From contig JANXCJ010000015.1 in the NCBI GenBank assembly GCA_025060275.1, positions 1 to 22,142 on the forward strand: a stretch of DNA of 22,142 nt, in the 5' to 3' direction. The notes below the pieces were generated by a model. The model saw nothing but the letters and a program-made list of their open reading frames with translations. It was not told the DNA's origin and made no database searches. The position numbers and the translations under genes are program-made. How positions within the stretch are numbered: the first letter of the stretch is position 1; every line of letters begins with the position of its first letter. This DNA comes from Bacteroidia bacterium (GTDB lineage Bacteria > Bacteroidota > Bacteroidia > SpSt-205). This document shows, one piece after another, positions 13,921 to 21,852 of the stretch.

Positions 13921-13951
13921 AGTTATGTGGAGAGGTTTGAAGAAAGTTTTA

Positions 13952-13959
13952 TACCTTTG
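13952..13959 (+). promoter_or_regulatory. Promoter -7 box of the ribosomal-protein operon
   Basis: TACCTTTG followed by cgcc, 11 bases before the rpsL ATG. A TTTG at 13936-13939 is only 12 bases upstream, too close for a standard -33 element. The predicted 5' leader is about 5-8 bases, which leaves no room for a structured regulatory leader. Confidence 0.6.
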
Positions 13960-13970
13960 CGCCCCGTTAT

Positions 13971-14396
13971 ATGCCCACGATTCAGCAGCTCATTCGCTTA
14001 GGACGAAAACCTAAGCCCTATAAAAGTAAGTCTCCTGCTTTGGCAAAGTGTCCTCAACGGCGCGGCACATGCATCAAGGTCTACACTACCACCCCTAAGA
14101 AGCCTAATTCAGCACTTCGGAAGGTGGCCAAGGTGCGTCTTACAACTGGCTATGAGATTATTGCTTATATTCCTGGCGAGGGGCATAATCTCCAGGAACA
14201 CTCGGTAGTATTAGTCAGAGGAGGTCGGGTAAAAGACCTTCCGGGTGTGCGATACCATATTGTGCGAGGTGCATTAGAATGCGCGGGTGTAGAAAAGAGG
14301 CGACAGGGAAGGTCTCTCTATGGGGCTAAGCGTCCAAAGAAAGGTGCCGCTGCACCTGCAGCTAAGGCAGCTCCTCAAAAAGGAGGTAAAAAATGA
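13971..14396 (+). CDS. rpsL: 30S ribosomal protein uS12
   Basis: A 141-residue decoding-centre protein of the small subunit. The core is canonical: PTIQQLIRLGRKP, then TPKKPNSALRKVAKVRLT and GGRVKDLPGVRYHIVRGAL. The lysines in TPKKPNS and VKDLP, where streptomycin-resistance changes arise in other species, have the wild-type form. The C-terminus has an extra Ala/Lys/Gly-rich tail of about 18 residues ending in KGGKK. It is the first gene of the operon and its stop overlaps the rpsG start as ATGA. Confidence 0.98.
   Translation: MPTIQQLIRLGRKPKPYKSKSPALAKCPQRRGTCIKVYTTTPKKPNSALRKVAKVRLTTGYEIIAYIPGEGHNLQEHSVVLVRGGRVKDLPGVRYHIVRGALECAGVEKRRQGRSLYGAKRPKKGAAAPAAKAAPQKGGKK
14381..14387 (+). promoter_or_regulatory. 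Shine-Dalgarno-like site for rpsG
   Basis: AGGAGGT, 5 bases before the rpsG ATG at 14393, is a full-strength Shine-Dalgarno sequence. It also encodes part of the KGGKK end of uS12. I saw no other start in the window with a comparable site. Confidence 0.5.
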
Positions 14397-14860
14397 GGAA
14401 AGGTCGCCCTATACCTCGTGCAATCCCGCCTGACCCTAAGTATAAAAGTGAGCTGGTAGCTCGCTTTGTCAATAAAATTATGAGGGAGGGAAAAAAGACA
14501 CTTGCCTATTCCATTTTCTATCGGGCTATGGATATTGTGGCTCAGAAGACCTCTCAAAACCCTTTAGATATTTTTCAAGCGGCCGTCAATAATGTTATGC
14601 CGCATTTAGAAGTTAGGCCTCGCAGGGTGGGAGGCGCCACTTTGCAAATTCCGATAGAGCCTCGCTCTGAGCGTAAGCTATCTCTTTCTATGCGCTGGAT
14701 CATTGAGGCTGCGCGCAAGCGTTCTGAAAGGACCATGGCAGAGAGATTAGCAGCAGAGCTCATTGCGGCTTCCAGAAATGAAGGAGCCGCCGTCAAAAAA
14801 CGCGATGAAGTGCATCGCATGGCAGAGGCTAATAAAGCATTTGCTCACTTCAGATTTTAA
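14393..14860 (+). CDS. rpsG: 30S ribosomal protein uS7
   Basis: A 155-residue primary assembly protein of the 30S head that binds the 3' major domain of 16S rRNA. Family features are clear: MRKGRPIPR, VNKIMREGKKTLAY, the conserved VRPRRVGGATLQIPIEPR segment, SMRWIIEAARKR and a KRDEVHRMAEANKAFAHFR end. The ATG overlaps the rpsL stop (ATGA). It is the only start in the operon with a strong Shine-Dalgarno sequence, and one of two without T at -1. Confidence 0.98.
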   Translation: MRKGRPIPRAIPPDPKYKSELVARFVNKIMREGKKTLAYSIFYRAMDIVAQKTSQNPLDIFQAAVNNVMPHLEVRPRRVGGATLQIPIEPRSERKLSLSMRWIIEAARKRSERTMAERLAAELIAASRNEGAAVKKRDEVHRMAEANKAFAHFRF

Positions 14861-14866
14861 CGGAAT

Positions 14867-16984
14867 ATGCCAATAGATCCTACCATACCCTTAGTTCGGT
14901 GCCGAAATATTGGTATCGCCGCACATATAGATGCGGGGAAAACTACTACGACTGAGCGTATTCTATTCTATACAGGCATAATACACAAAATGGGAGAGGT
15001 CCATGAAGGAACTGCCACTATGGACTATATGCCTCAAGAGCGAGAAAGGGGCATCACCATAACTGCTGCTGCCACTACTACTTATTGGAACTGGCTCGGA
15101 GAGAAATATCGCATAAATATCATAGATACGCCGGGGCATGTAGATTTTACGGTAGAGGTGGAACGTTCTATGCGGGTTCTGGATGGAGCGATAGCGGTCT
15201 TTTGTGGTGTAGCAGGTGTGCAGCCGCAGTCGGAAACTGTCTGGCGCCAGGCCAACCGCTACAGTGTTCCTCGGATATGCTTCGTAAATAAGATGGACCG
15301 AGCAGGGGCTAACTTCTTTAATGTAGTAGAGCAAATCAAAGAGCGACTAGGAGCCAAAGCCTTGCCCCTTCAAGTTCCTATAGGTGCGGAAGATGAATTC
15401 AAGGGGGTAGTAGACCTCATTACGATGGAAGCCAAAATTTGGAATGAGGAGGATTATGGAATGACGTATCAGGTTTTGCCTATTCCGCAGGACCTTGTAG
15501 ATGATGTGCAGAAATGGCGTGCTTTTCTTTTGGAGACGGTGGCAGAGTATGATGATACGCTACTTGAAAAATATCTTACAGACCCTTCCAGTATTACAGT
15601 GGAAGAAATCCGATCAGCTATTCGGAAGGGTACTCTCCGTATGGAAATTTTCCCTGTTTTAGCGGGTTCTGCCTTCAAGAATAAAGGTGTGCAGGCTCTG
15701 CTGGATGCTGTGTGTGCTTTTCTTCCAAGTCCGCTGGATATAGAAGCTGTCAAAGGCATAAATCCTAAAACAGGCGACTCAGAGACACGCCCTGTGGATG
15801 TAAATGCCCCCTTTGCAGCGCTCGCTTTCAAAATCGTAACAGACCCTTTTGTGGGTAAGCTCACTTTTATACGCGTGTATTCGGGTACCCTGAAGGCTGG
15901 CTCTTATGTTCTCAATACGCGTACGGGTCAAAAAGAGAGAGTAAGCCGTCTCCTCCAAATGCATGCAAACAAACAGAATCTCATAGAAGAAGTCTCTGCA
16001 GGGGATATCGCTGCAGTAGTAGGTATCCGAGAAGTGCGCACAGGAGATACACTTTGTGATGAAAATCATCCAATTGCTTTAGAGGCTATGCATTTCCCTG
16101 AGCCAGTGATTCAAAAGGCAGTGGAGCCTAAGACGCAGGCGGATACGGATAAACTCTCTCTTGCCCTCTCCAAGCTCTCTGAGGAGGACCCCACATTCCG
16201 CTACTGGGTAGATGAGGAGTCTCTTCAAACGATTGTGGCAGGCATGGGTGAATTGCACTTAGAGATTATTGTGGATCGTCTGCGAAGGGAGTTTAAGGTA
16301 GAAGTAAATGAAGGAGAGCCCCAAGTAGCTTACCGAGAGACAATTACTACAAGTGTGGTACACCGGGAGCTATATAAAAAGCAAACAGGGGGACGCGGTA
16401 AATATGCCGACGTTGTGATTGAATTTTCCCCGCTAGAAAACGGACACTTTGAGTTTATCAATGAGATAAAAGGGGGGGTAATTCCTAAGGAGTTTATCCC
16501 TGCGGTGGAGAAAGGAATTCGTCAAGCGATGAATGATGGCATTGTGGCGGGTTATCCTGCTACGGGTATAAGGGCACGCCTCTTTGATGGCGGATTCCAT
16601 GAAGTAGACTCTGACAGCTTATCCTTTGAGATTGCAGCGCGTTATGCTTTCCGTGAGGGTTGCCGAAAGGCTTCTCCTATAATTTTAGAGCCTATCATGA
16701 AGGTAGAGGTAGAGACGCCAGAAGAGTACATGGGAGGAATCGTAGGAGACCTCAATCGTCGTCGGGGACAGATTTCCGGCATGAGTAGTCGGGGAAATAT
16801 GCAAGTCGTAACAGCTCTTGTCCCTCTCAAAGAGCTTTTTGGCTATGTAACCCAGCTGCGTACGCTATCTTCTGGGAGAGCTTTTGCAGTGATGGAATTT
16901 TCTCACTACCAGCCTGTGCCGCCGCACATACAGGAGCAGATAATTGCACAGGCAAAAGGCATCCGAGAAAAAGAATCTGTATAA
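14867..16984 (+). CDS. fusA: Elongation factor G
   Basis: The 705-residue translocation GTPase. The G domain contains AHIDAGKTTTTERI (G1, 19-32), RGITITAAATT (G2), DTPGHVDF (G3), NKMDR (G4) and a later GSAFKNKG segment at the G5 position. Domains II to V follow in the normal order, including TGGRGKYADVVIEF and GGVIPKEFIPAVEKGI in domain IV and MGGIVGDLNRRRGQI in domain V. The length and the absence of resistance-type rearrangements fit the housekeeping EF-G rather than a TetQ/M-type protein. No tuf gene follows; rpsJ comes 4 bases after the stop. Confidence 0.98.
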   Translation: MPIDPTIPLVRCRNIGIAAHIDAGKTTTTERILFYTGIIHKMGEVHEGTATMDYMPQERERGITITAAATTTYWNWLGEKYRINIIDTPGHVDFTVEVERSMRVLDGAIAVFCGVAGVQPQSETVWRQANRYSVPRICFVNKMDRAGANFFNVVEQIKERLGAKALPLQVPIGAEDEFKGVVDLITMEAKIWNEEDYGMTYQVLPIPQDLVDDVQKWRAFLLETVAEYDDTLLEKYLTDPSSITVEEIRSAIRKGTLRMEIFPVLAGSAFKNKGVQALLDAVCAFLPSPLDIEAVKGINPKTGDSETRPVDVNAPFAALAFKIVTDPFVGKLTFIRVYSGTLKAGSYVLNTRTGQKERVSRLLQMHANKQNLIEEVSAGDIAAVVGIREVRTGDTLCDENHPIALEAMHFPEPVIQKAVEPKTQADTDKLSLALSKLSEEDPTFRYWVDEESLQTIVAGMGELHLEIIVDRLRREFKVEVNEGEPQVAYRETITTSVVHRELYKKQTGGRGKYADVVIEFSPLENGHFEFINEIKGGVIPKEFIPAVEKGIRQAMNDGIVAGYPATGIRARLFDGGFHEVDSDSLSFEIAARYAFREGCRKASPIILEPIMKVEVETPEEYMGGIVGDLNRRRGQISGMSSRGNMQVVTALVPLKELFGYVTQLRTLSSGRAFAVMEFSHYQPVPPHIQEQIIAQAKGIREKESV

Positions 16985-16988
16985 GCCT

Positions 16989-17297
16989 ATGACTACGCTA
17001 CAGCGTATTCGCATAAAACTTAAGTCTTATGATCATACTCTGATAGATCGCTCGGCAGAGCGGATCGTCAAGGCGGTGAAGGCAGCAGGAGCTGTGGTGA
17101 AAGGCCCAATCCCCTTACCTACTGAGAAGATGCTTGTAACCGTCAATCGCTCCCCCCACGTAAATAAGGAGTCGCGCGAGCAGTTTCAGATAAAATACCA
17201 TCGCCGCCTCATTGATATTTATAATAATCTCAAGGAAGTCGTGGAGGAAATCTCCAAAGTAGACCTTCCTGAAGGGGTAGAAGTAGAAATCAAGTAG
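16989..17297 (+). CDS. rpsJ: 30S ribosomal protein uS10
   Basis: 102 residues, normal for the family. IRIKLKSYDHTLIDRSAERIV at the N-terminus is distinctive, with GPIPLPTEK, SPHVNKESREQF and the final LPEGVEVEIK. The frame stays open upstream into fusA to a start at 16944, but homology fixes the start at MTTLQRIRIKL (16989), after the fusA stop and a gcct spacer. uS10 is a 30S head protein and also the antitermination factor NusE. In this genome it follows fusA directly, joining the str and S10 operons. Confidence 0.97.
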   Translation: MTTLQRIRIKLKSYDHTLIDRSAERIVKAVKAAGAVVKGPIPLPTEKMLVTVNRSPHVNKESREQFQIKYHRRLIDIYNNLKEVVEEISKVDLPEGVEVEIK

Positions 17298-17302
17298 CTC
17301 AT

Positions 17303-17920
17303 ATGGTGGGTCTTATTGGCAGAAAAGTGGGGATGACAAGCTACTTTACTCCCGAGGGTGATATAGCTTGTACGGTTATAGAGGCAGGCCCCTGTCCTAT
17401 TGTGAATATTCGTACAGAAGAGAAGAATGGATATAATGCTCTTCAGTTAGGTTTTGATGCGTGTAAGCCTAAGCGCCTCAACAAACCGCTTGCAGGGTAT
17501 TTTCAAAAACAGGGTGTAGCGCCCCTTCGCATACTTCGGGAGTTTCGGGTTCCCTCTTTAGAAGGCTATGAAGTGGGGCAAGTTCTGGATGTAAAAGTCT
17601 TTGAGGAGGGAGAATATGTGTCAGTTACAGGATGGACTAAAGGCCGCGGTTTTGCAGGGGTAGTGAAGCGGCATGGCTTTGCGGGTGTGGGGGGACGCAC
17701 GCATGGTCAGCATAACCGGGAGCGTCATCCCGGTTCAATGGGCTCCAATACCTTTCCAGGACGGGTATGGAAAGGAAAAAGACTGGCAGGCCGCTACGGC
17801 AATGAGCGAGTAACTGTGGAAAACCTCCGCATTCTCAAAGTCATTCCAGAGAAAAACATCCTGGTAGTGTCTGGGGCTGTGCCGGGCCCTCGGGGTGGAC
17901 TCCTACTAATTCAAAAGTGA
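17303..17920 (+). CDS. rplC: 50S ribosomal protein uL3
   Basis: 205 residues. It begins MVGLIGRKVGMTSYFTPEG and contains TKGRGFAGVVKRHGF, then GSMGSNTFPGRVWKGKRLAG and GNERVTVENL, the loop that reaches toward the peptidyl-transferase centre in known ribosomes. It is an early-assembly 50S protein. The start comes 5 bases after the rpsJ stop. Confidence 0.98.
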   Translation: MVGLIGRKVGMTSYFTPEGDIACTVIEAGPCPIVNIRTEEKNGYNALQLGFDACKPKRLNKPLAGYFQKQGVAPLRILREFRVPSLEGYEVGQVLDVKVFEEGEYVSVTGWTKGRGFAGVVKRHGFAGVGGRTHGQHNRERHPGSMGSNTFPGRVWKGKRLAGRYGNERVTVENLRILKVIPEKNILVVSGAVPGPRGGLLLIQK

Positions 17921-17921
17921 T

Positions 17922-18557
17922 ATGGCTATCTCACTACCTGTCTATTCTATTGAGGGTAAAGCTACGGGGCAATCTATACAAGTCCCTGATCTTCTTCTCA
18001 ATTTCAGCCCTAATGAGCATCTAATCTACATGGATGTACGTCGTATCTTAGCCGCGGCTCGGCAAGGTACGCATAAAACCAAAACTCGTGGGGAAGTGAA
18101 GGGGAGTAAGCGCAAGCTCTATCGTCAGAAAGGCACAGGGCGGGCTCGCATGGGCTCTATCCGAAACCCTATTCGGAGAGGTGGAGGGACTGTTCATGGA
18201 CCTGTACCGAGGGACTACAGCTTTAAGCTAAATGAAAAAGAAAGGCGGCTTGCTAGATTAAGTGCTTTTGTATTGCACATCCATCATCAAACTCTGTGGG
18301 TAGTAGAGAATCTAAGATATGAAGTCCCAAAAACTAAACTCTTTCTACAAACTGTAAAAGGGATAGGATGGGATGGTTCCCCTTTGCAGATTTACACGGA
18401 TGGTTATAATCCTGTAGCTTATCTCGCAGCTCGTAATGTCCCGAAAGTTTCTATCCAACCTGCGAGCTCTTGGAATACTTATGACTTAGCTCGTGCGCGA
18501 TACCTTCTGTGGGAAAGAAAGGCAATAGAAAATTTATTCAATTCTCTGAGCATATGA
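17922..18557 (+). CDS. rplD: 50S ribosomal protein uL4
   Basis: 211 residues. The extended loop that lines the exit tunnel is clear: YRQKGTGRARMGSIRNPI, then GGGTVHGPVPRDYSFKLNEK. In gammaproteobacteria L4 represses its own operon; no matching leader is visible here. The start is 1 base after the rplC stop, and the stop overlaps the rplW start (ATGA). Confidence 0.98.
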   Translation: MAISLPVYSIEGKATGQSIQVPDLLLNFSPNEHLIYMDVRRILAAARQGTHKTKTRGEVKGSKRKLYRQKGTGRARMGSIRNPIRRGGGTVHGPVPRDYSFKLNEKERRLARLSAFVLHIHHQTLWVVENLRYEVPKTKLFLQTVKGIGWDGSPLQIYTDGYNPVAYLAARNVPKVSIQPASSWNTYDLARARYLLWERKAIENLFNSLSI

Positions 18558-18862
18558 AGCAAATTCTCATAAAGCCGCTTTTCACGGAGAAGGCTATAGC
18601 TCTATCCCGCAAGAAAAATGCAAAAGGCTCTTATACCTATGCCTTCAGAGTACATATTGAGGCTACTAAACCTGAAATTAAGGCAGCAATAGAGAAAATG
18701 TATGGAGTAGAAGTGGAGGAAGTGAGAACAGCTCTTCTTCCTGCTCGCATTCGGACTCGTTATACTCGGAAGGGAATCCAGGAGAGCCGGCTTCCTGCAT
18801 ACAAAAAAGCTTATGTGCGTCTTAAGCCAGGGCACGAACTAAACCTCTATGAAAATCTCTAA
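18554..18862 (+). CDS. rplW: 50S ribosomal protein uL23
   Basis: 102 residues, typical length. LIKPLFTEKAIAL near the N-terminus and YTFRV-like YTYAFRVHIEATKPEIKAAI are family signatures, followed by a basic loop and YKKAYVRLKPGHEL. uL23 lies at the tunnel exit and docks trigger factor and SRP in known ribosomes. The frame continues upstream into rplD, but homology and the ATGA overlap put the start at 18554. Confidence 0.96.
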   Translation: MKQILIKPLFTEKAIALSRKKNAKGSYTYAFRVHIEATKPEIKAAIEKMYGVEVEEVRTALLPARIRTRYTRKGIQESRLPAYKKAYVRLKPGHELNLYENL

Positions 18863-18867
18863 TAGTT

Positions 18868-19704
18868 ATGGGGATTCGTAAGTATAAGCCTACCTCGTCA
18901 GGACGACGGTGGATGTCGGTGTCAGATTTCGCCGAAATCACCCGGGAGAAGCCCGAGAAGAGCCTCCTTCTGCCTTATCGTAAGAGCGGGGGAAGAAATA
19001 ATCAAGGGCGGCGTAGTGCGCGTTATATTGGTGGAGGGCATAAGCGAAGGTATAGGATTATAGACTTTCGTAGGGATAAACATAATATCCCCGCTCGCGT
19101 GGTAAGCATTGAGTATGATCCTAATCGCACTGCACGTATAGCGCTTCTCCACTATAAGGATGGAGAAAAGAGATATATTTTAGCGCCGCAGGGGCTTAAG
19201 GTCGGTGATGTGGTAATGGCAGGTCCGAATGCTGAGCCAAAAGTAGGAAATGCCCTTCCCCTTCGGGAGATCCCCTTAGGTACCTTCATCCATAATATAG
19301 AACTCTTTCCTAATCAGGGGGGGAAAATGGTTCGGGCGGCTGGTACGGCTGCTCAGCTTGTCGGTAAAGAAGAGAAGTATGCTGTCATCAAACTTCCCTC
19401 AGGGGAAATTCGCCGGGTGCTTTTAGATTGCTATGCTACTATCGGTTCTCTCAGTAACCCAGATCACATAAATATCTCTATCGGGAAAGCTGGAAGGAGT
19501 CGCTGGTTAGGGCGCCGCCCTCGCACACGCGGCGTCGCCATGAATCCCATAGATCACCCCATGGGAGGGGGAGAAGGAAAAGCTTCCGGTGGTCATCCTC
19601 GCTCTAGGAAAGGTTTATATGCTAAAGGGAAGAAAACCCGCAATCCAAAGAAACCCAGTACAAAATTGATCATTTCAAGAAGAAAATCTAATAAAGTTAA
19701 CTGA
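18868..19704 (+). CDS. rplB: 50S ribosomal protein uL2
   Basis: 278 residues, full length. It begins MGIRKYKPTSSGRRWMSV and contains GGRNNQGRRSARYIGGGHKRR, IEYDPNRTARIALL and, near the end, NPIDHPMGGGEGKASGGHPR. The histidine in the DHP motif is kept. The methionine in HPMGGGEG, together with ASGGHPRSRKGLYAKG, is, as I recall, typical of Bacteroidota uL2. It is a conserved protein close to the peptidyl-transferase centre. Confidence 0.98.
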   Translation: MGIRKYKPTSSGRRWMSVSDFAEITREKPEKSLLLPYRKSGGRNNQGRRSARYIGGGHKRRYRIIDFRRDKHNIPARVVSIEYDPNRTARIALLHYKDGEKRYILAPQGLKVGDVVMAGPNAEPKVGNALPLREIPLGTFIHNIELFPNQGGKMVRAAGTAAQLVGKEEKYAVIKLPSGEIRRVLLDCYATIGSLSNPDHINISIGKAGRSRWLGRRPRTRGVAMNPIDHPMGGGEGKASGGHPRSRKGLYAKGKKTRNPKKPSTKLIISRRKSNKVN

Positions 19705-19706
19705 GT

Positions 19707-19985
19707 ATGCCAAGATCACTGAAGAAAGGTCCTTATGTGCATCCTAAGCTTCTGAAGAAAATACAGAGGCTCAATGAAACCCGAGAGCGTAAAGTTATCA
19801 AGACATGGTCCCGCGCTTCTATGATCACGCCTGATTTTGTGGGGCATACAATAGCGGTACACAATGGCAAGCAGTTTATTCCTATCTACATCACGGAGAA
19901 TATGGTAGGGCATAAGCTAGGCGAATTTGCTCCTACTCGTACTTTTAGAGGACATCCAGGACAGAAAACAGATAAGAAGAAGTAA
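19707..19985 (+). CDS. rpsS: 30S ribosomal protein uS19
   Basis: 92 residues, normal. MPRSLKKGPYVHPKLLKKI, TWSRASMITPDFVGHTIAVHN, GKQFIPIYITENMVGHKLGEF and PTRTFRGHPG are all canonical. It is a 30S head protein that contacts uS13 and the A-site tRNA. The start is 2 bases after the rplB stop. Confidence 0.98.
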   Translation: MPRSLKKGPYVHPKLLKKIQRLNETRERKVIKTWSRASMITPDFVGHTIAVHNGKQFIPIYITENMVGHKLGEFAPTRTFRGHPGQKTDKKK

Positions 19986-19989
19986 TCCT

Positions 19990-20427
19990 ATGGGAAGGCT
20001 TACTTATAAAGAAAAAATAGCCCAGGGAATTCCTAAGCCGAATAAAGGGAATCGCAAGCGCTTAGCTGCGGAGGCATTGAAAGCAAAACGTAAGGCACAA
20101 TACTATGCTATCTATAGAGGTTCTCCTTACCCTCCGCGCAAGGTACGCTTGGTAGCAGATGGGATTAGAGGCCAAACAGTAGAGAAAGCGATGGCTTTTC
20201 TTAAGCTGACACGGCGCTGGGCTGCAAAAGAAATCCTCAAGGCACTCCGCTGTGCGATAAATGATTGGGAGCAGAAAACAGGTGGTAAGGGCGATTTAGA
20301 GACTTTGCGAGTGGCTAGAATTGAGATAGATGGAGGGCCTTTCCTCAAGAGAATTCAACCTGCCCCTCAAGGGAGGGCTCACCTCATACGAAAACGAAGT
20401 TCGCATATTCGTATATATCTCGCCTGA
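19990..20427 (+). CDS. rplV: 50S ribosomal protein uL22, long basic N-terminus
   Basis: 145 residues. The core starts at SPYPPRKVRLVADGIRGQ and continues through KAMAFLKLTRRWAAKEILKA, the beta-hairpin region and PAPQGRAHLIRKRSSHIRI at the C-terminus. About 45 residues precede the core, rich in Lys, Arg and Ala, clearly longer than in E. coli; Bacteroidota proteins often have a shorter version of this extension. The start at MGRLTYKEK (19990) follows the rpsS stop by 4 bases; an upstream start at 19927 would overlap rpsS by about 60 bases and lacks homology. Confidence 0.96.
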   Translation: MGRLTYKEKIAQGIPKPNKGNRKRLAAEALKAKRKAQYYAIYRGSPYPPRKVRLVADGIRGQTVEKAMAFLKLTRRWAAKEILKALRCAINDWEQKTGGKGDLETLRVARIEIDGGPFLKRIQPAPQGRAHLIRKRSSHIRIYLA

Positions 20428-20429
20428 TT

Positions 20430-21209
20430 ATGGGACAGAAAACACATCCTATTGGATTTCGGTTAGGAGTCACAAAAGGGTGGTACTCTAATTGGTATGC
20501 GGGGCGCCGCATGGCACCCTATATCATTTTGGATCAGCTATTTCGTGAGCACATAGAGAAGACTTATCCCAAGGCCCAAATCGCTCATATTCTAATCAAT
20601 CGTACCTCTTTGAGAGCTACACATGTGATAATTTACGCGGCTCGCCCAGGGGTGATTATTGGGAAAGATGGCTCCAATATAAAGAAGCTTCAACAAGACC
20701 TTGCCAAGATCGTTCGGCGCTTCAATAGGGATTATCGTAATCTTCTCTTAGGTAAGCGGGCTGAGCTTGGTGCTTCTCCTGAGCTAATCTCAGCAGATAA
20801 TGTGGAGATTAGCCTTCGTGAGGTCTTACACCCCGAATTAGAAGCTGTAATCGTGGCGAAGAATATTGCTGAGCAGCTTGAGGCTCGGATGTCTCACAGG
20901 CGTGTGATGAAAAGCGCAATTGCCCAAGCTATGCGGGCTGGCGCACAGGGAGTAAAAATTCGTTGTACGGGCCGATTAGGGGGTGCAGATATGTCTCGTT
21001 CGGAAGAATATCGTGAAGGGCATATTGCTTTACAGACCTTACGCTCTGACATCAGTTATGGTACCGCCACTGCATACACTATATATGGGGCTACGGGTGT
21101 GAAAGTCTGGATACTCAGAGGCACCCTTTACGGTAAAGTAGATCTCTTCCCTTGGCTTGAGGAGGGGACTAAGTCTGGTAAGGCGGGTAGAAAAGACCGT
21201 AAAAAATAA
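20430..21209 (+). CDS. rpsC: 30S ribosomal protein uS3
   Basis: 259 residues. MGQKTHPIGFRLGVTKGW begins the protein. The KH RNA-binding motif is GVIIGKDGSNIKKLQQDL. The C-terminal domain has MSHRRVMKSAIAQAMRAGAQG, RLGGADMSRSEEY and ISYGTATAYTIYGATGVKVW. It lines the mRNA entry tunnel and has helicase-related basic residues in known ribosomes. A Lys/Arg/Gly-rich tail ends the protein. Confidence 0.98.
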   Translation: MGQKTHPIGFRLGVTKGWYSNWYAGRRMAPYIILDQLFREHIEKTYPKAQIAHILINRTSLRATHVIIYAARPGVIIGKDGSNIKKLQQDLAKIVRRFNRDYRNLLLGKRAELGASPELISADNVEISLREVLHPELEAVIVAKNIAEQLEARMSHRRVMKSAIAQAMRAGAQGVKIRCTGRLGGADMSRSEEYREGHIALQTLRSDISYGTATAYTIYGATGVKVWILRGTLYGKVDLFPWLEEGTKSGKAGRKDRKK

Positions 21210-21215
21210 TAGCCT

Positions 21216-21656
21216 ATGTTACAGCCTAAACGAACTCGTTATCGTAAGGAACAGAAAGGACGCCTCTTACACGATGGAGGGGTGCGGGGGGTGGCTTCCC
21301 GAGGGCACCAATTGGCTTTTGGCTCTTTTGGTTTGAAGGCTCTGGAAGGTGGACTTCTCAACTCTAAGCAGATTGAGGCGGCGCGCGTAGCCCTTACGCG
21401 CTTTCTTCGCAGAGAAGGTAAAATTTGGATTCGCATTTTTCCTCACAAACCTATTACCCGCAAACCTCTTGAAGTGCGTATGGGAAAAGGTAAAGGAAAT
21501 GTAGAGTTTTATGCAGCAGTAGTAAAGGCAGGTACAATTTTATTTGAGTGTGAGGGGGTGTCGGAAGCTGCTGCACGGGAAGCTTTTCGGTTAGCTGCAC
21601 ATAAACTGCCTATTAAGACTCGTTTTGTTCGTCGTCCAGACTATGAAGGCGAGTGA
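21216..21656 (+). CDS. rplP: 50S ribosomal protein uL16
   Basis: 146 residues. MLQPKRTRYRKEQKGR, LAFGSFGLKALEGGLLNSKQ, IEAARVALTRFLRREGKIWI, FPHKPITRKPLEVRMGKGKG and HKLPIKTRFV are canonical. uL16 helps position A-site tRNA. The conserved Arg before MGKGKG, which is hydroxylated in some species, is present. Its last 14 bases overlap the start of rpmC. Confidence 0.98.
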   Translation: MLQPKRTRYRKEQKGRLLHDGGVRGVASRGHQLAFGSFGLKALEGGLLNSKQIEAARVALTRFLRREGKIWIRIFPHKPITRKPLEVRMGKGKGNVEFYAAVVKAGTILFECEGVSEAAAREAFRLAAHKLPIKTRFVRRPDYEGE

Positions 21657-21852
21657 TCTGCGAGCTTATTCGCTTCATGAATTACACCAGCTTCTGCATC
21701 AGAAGCGGCAGGAGCTTATGGAATTGCGCTACAAGAATGCGCAAAGTCCCCTCTCAAATGCGGCCTCTTCTATACCTGCTCTGCGTAAAACGATTGCCAG
21801 AATCCTTACCGTCATAAACGAAAAGATCCATGAGCGAGCTAAGCACAAATAG
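21643..21852 (+). CDS. rpmC: 50S ribosomal protein uL29
   Basis: 69 residues, a two-helix coiled hairpin near the tunnel exit. MKASDLRAYSLHELHQLL, then KRQELMELRYKNA and LRKTIARILTVINEK match the family. Homology fixes the start at 21643, inside the end of rplP; its own last 23 bases overlap rpsQ. Confidence 0.95.
   Translation: MKASDLRAYSLHELHQLLHQKRQELMELRYKNAQSPLSNAASSIPALRKTIARILTVINEKIHERAKHK

Noticed and set aside
13936..13939. TTTG as the -33 element of the rpsL promoter
   Set aside because: It is only 12 bases from the -7 box, against the usual 17-23.
14867..16984. fusA as a tetracycline ribosomal-protection gene
   Set aside because: It is the normal EF-G length, lies in the housekeeping str operon and has canonical EF-G motifs.
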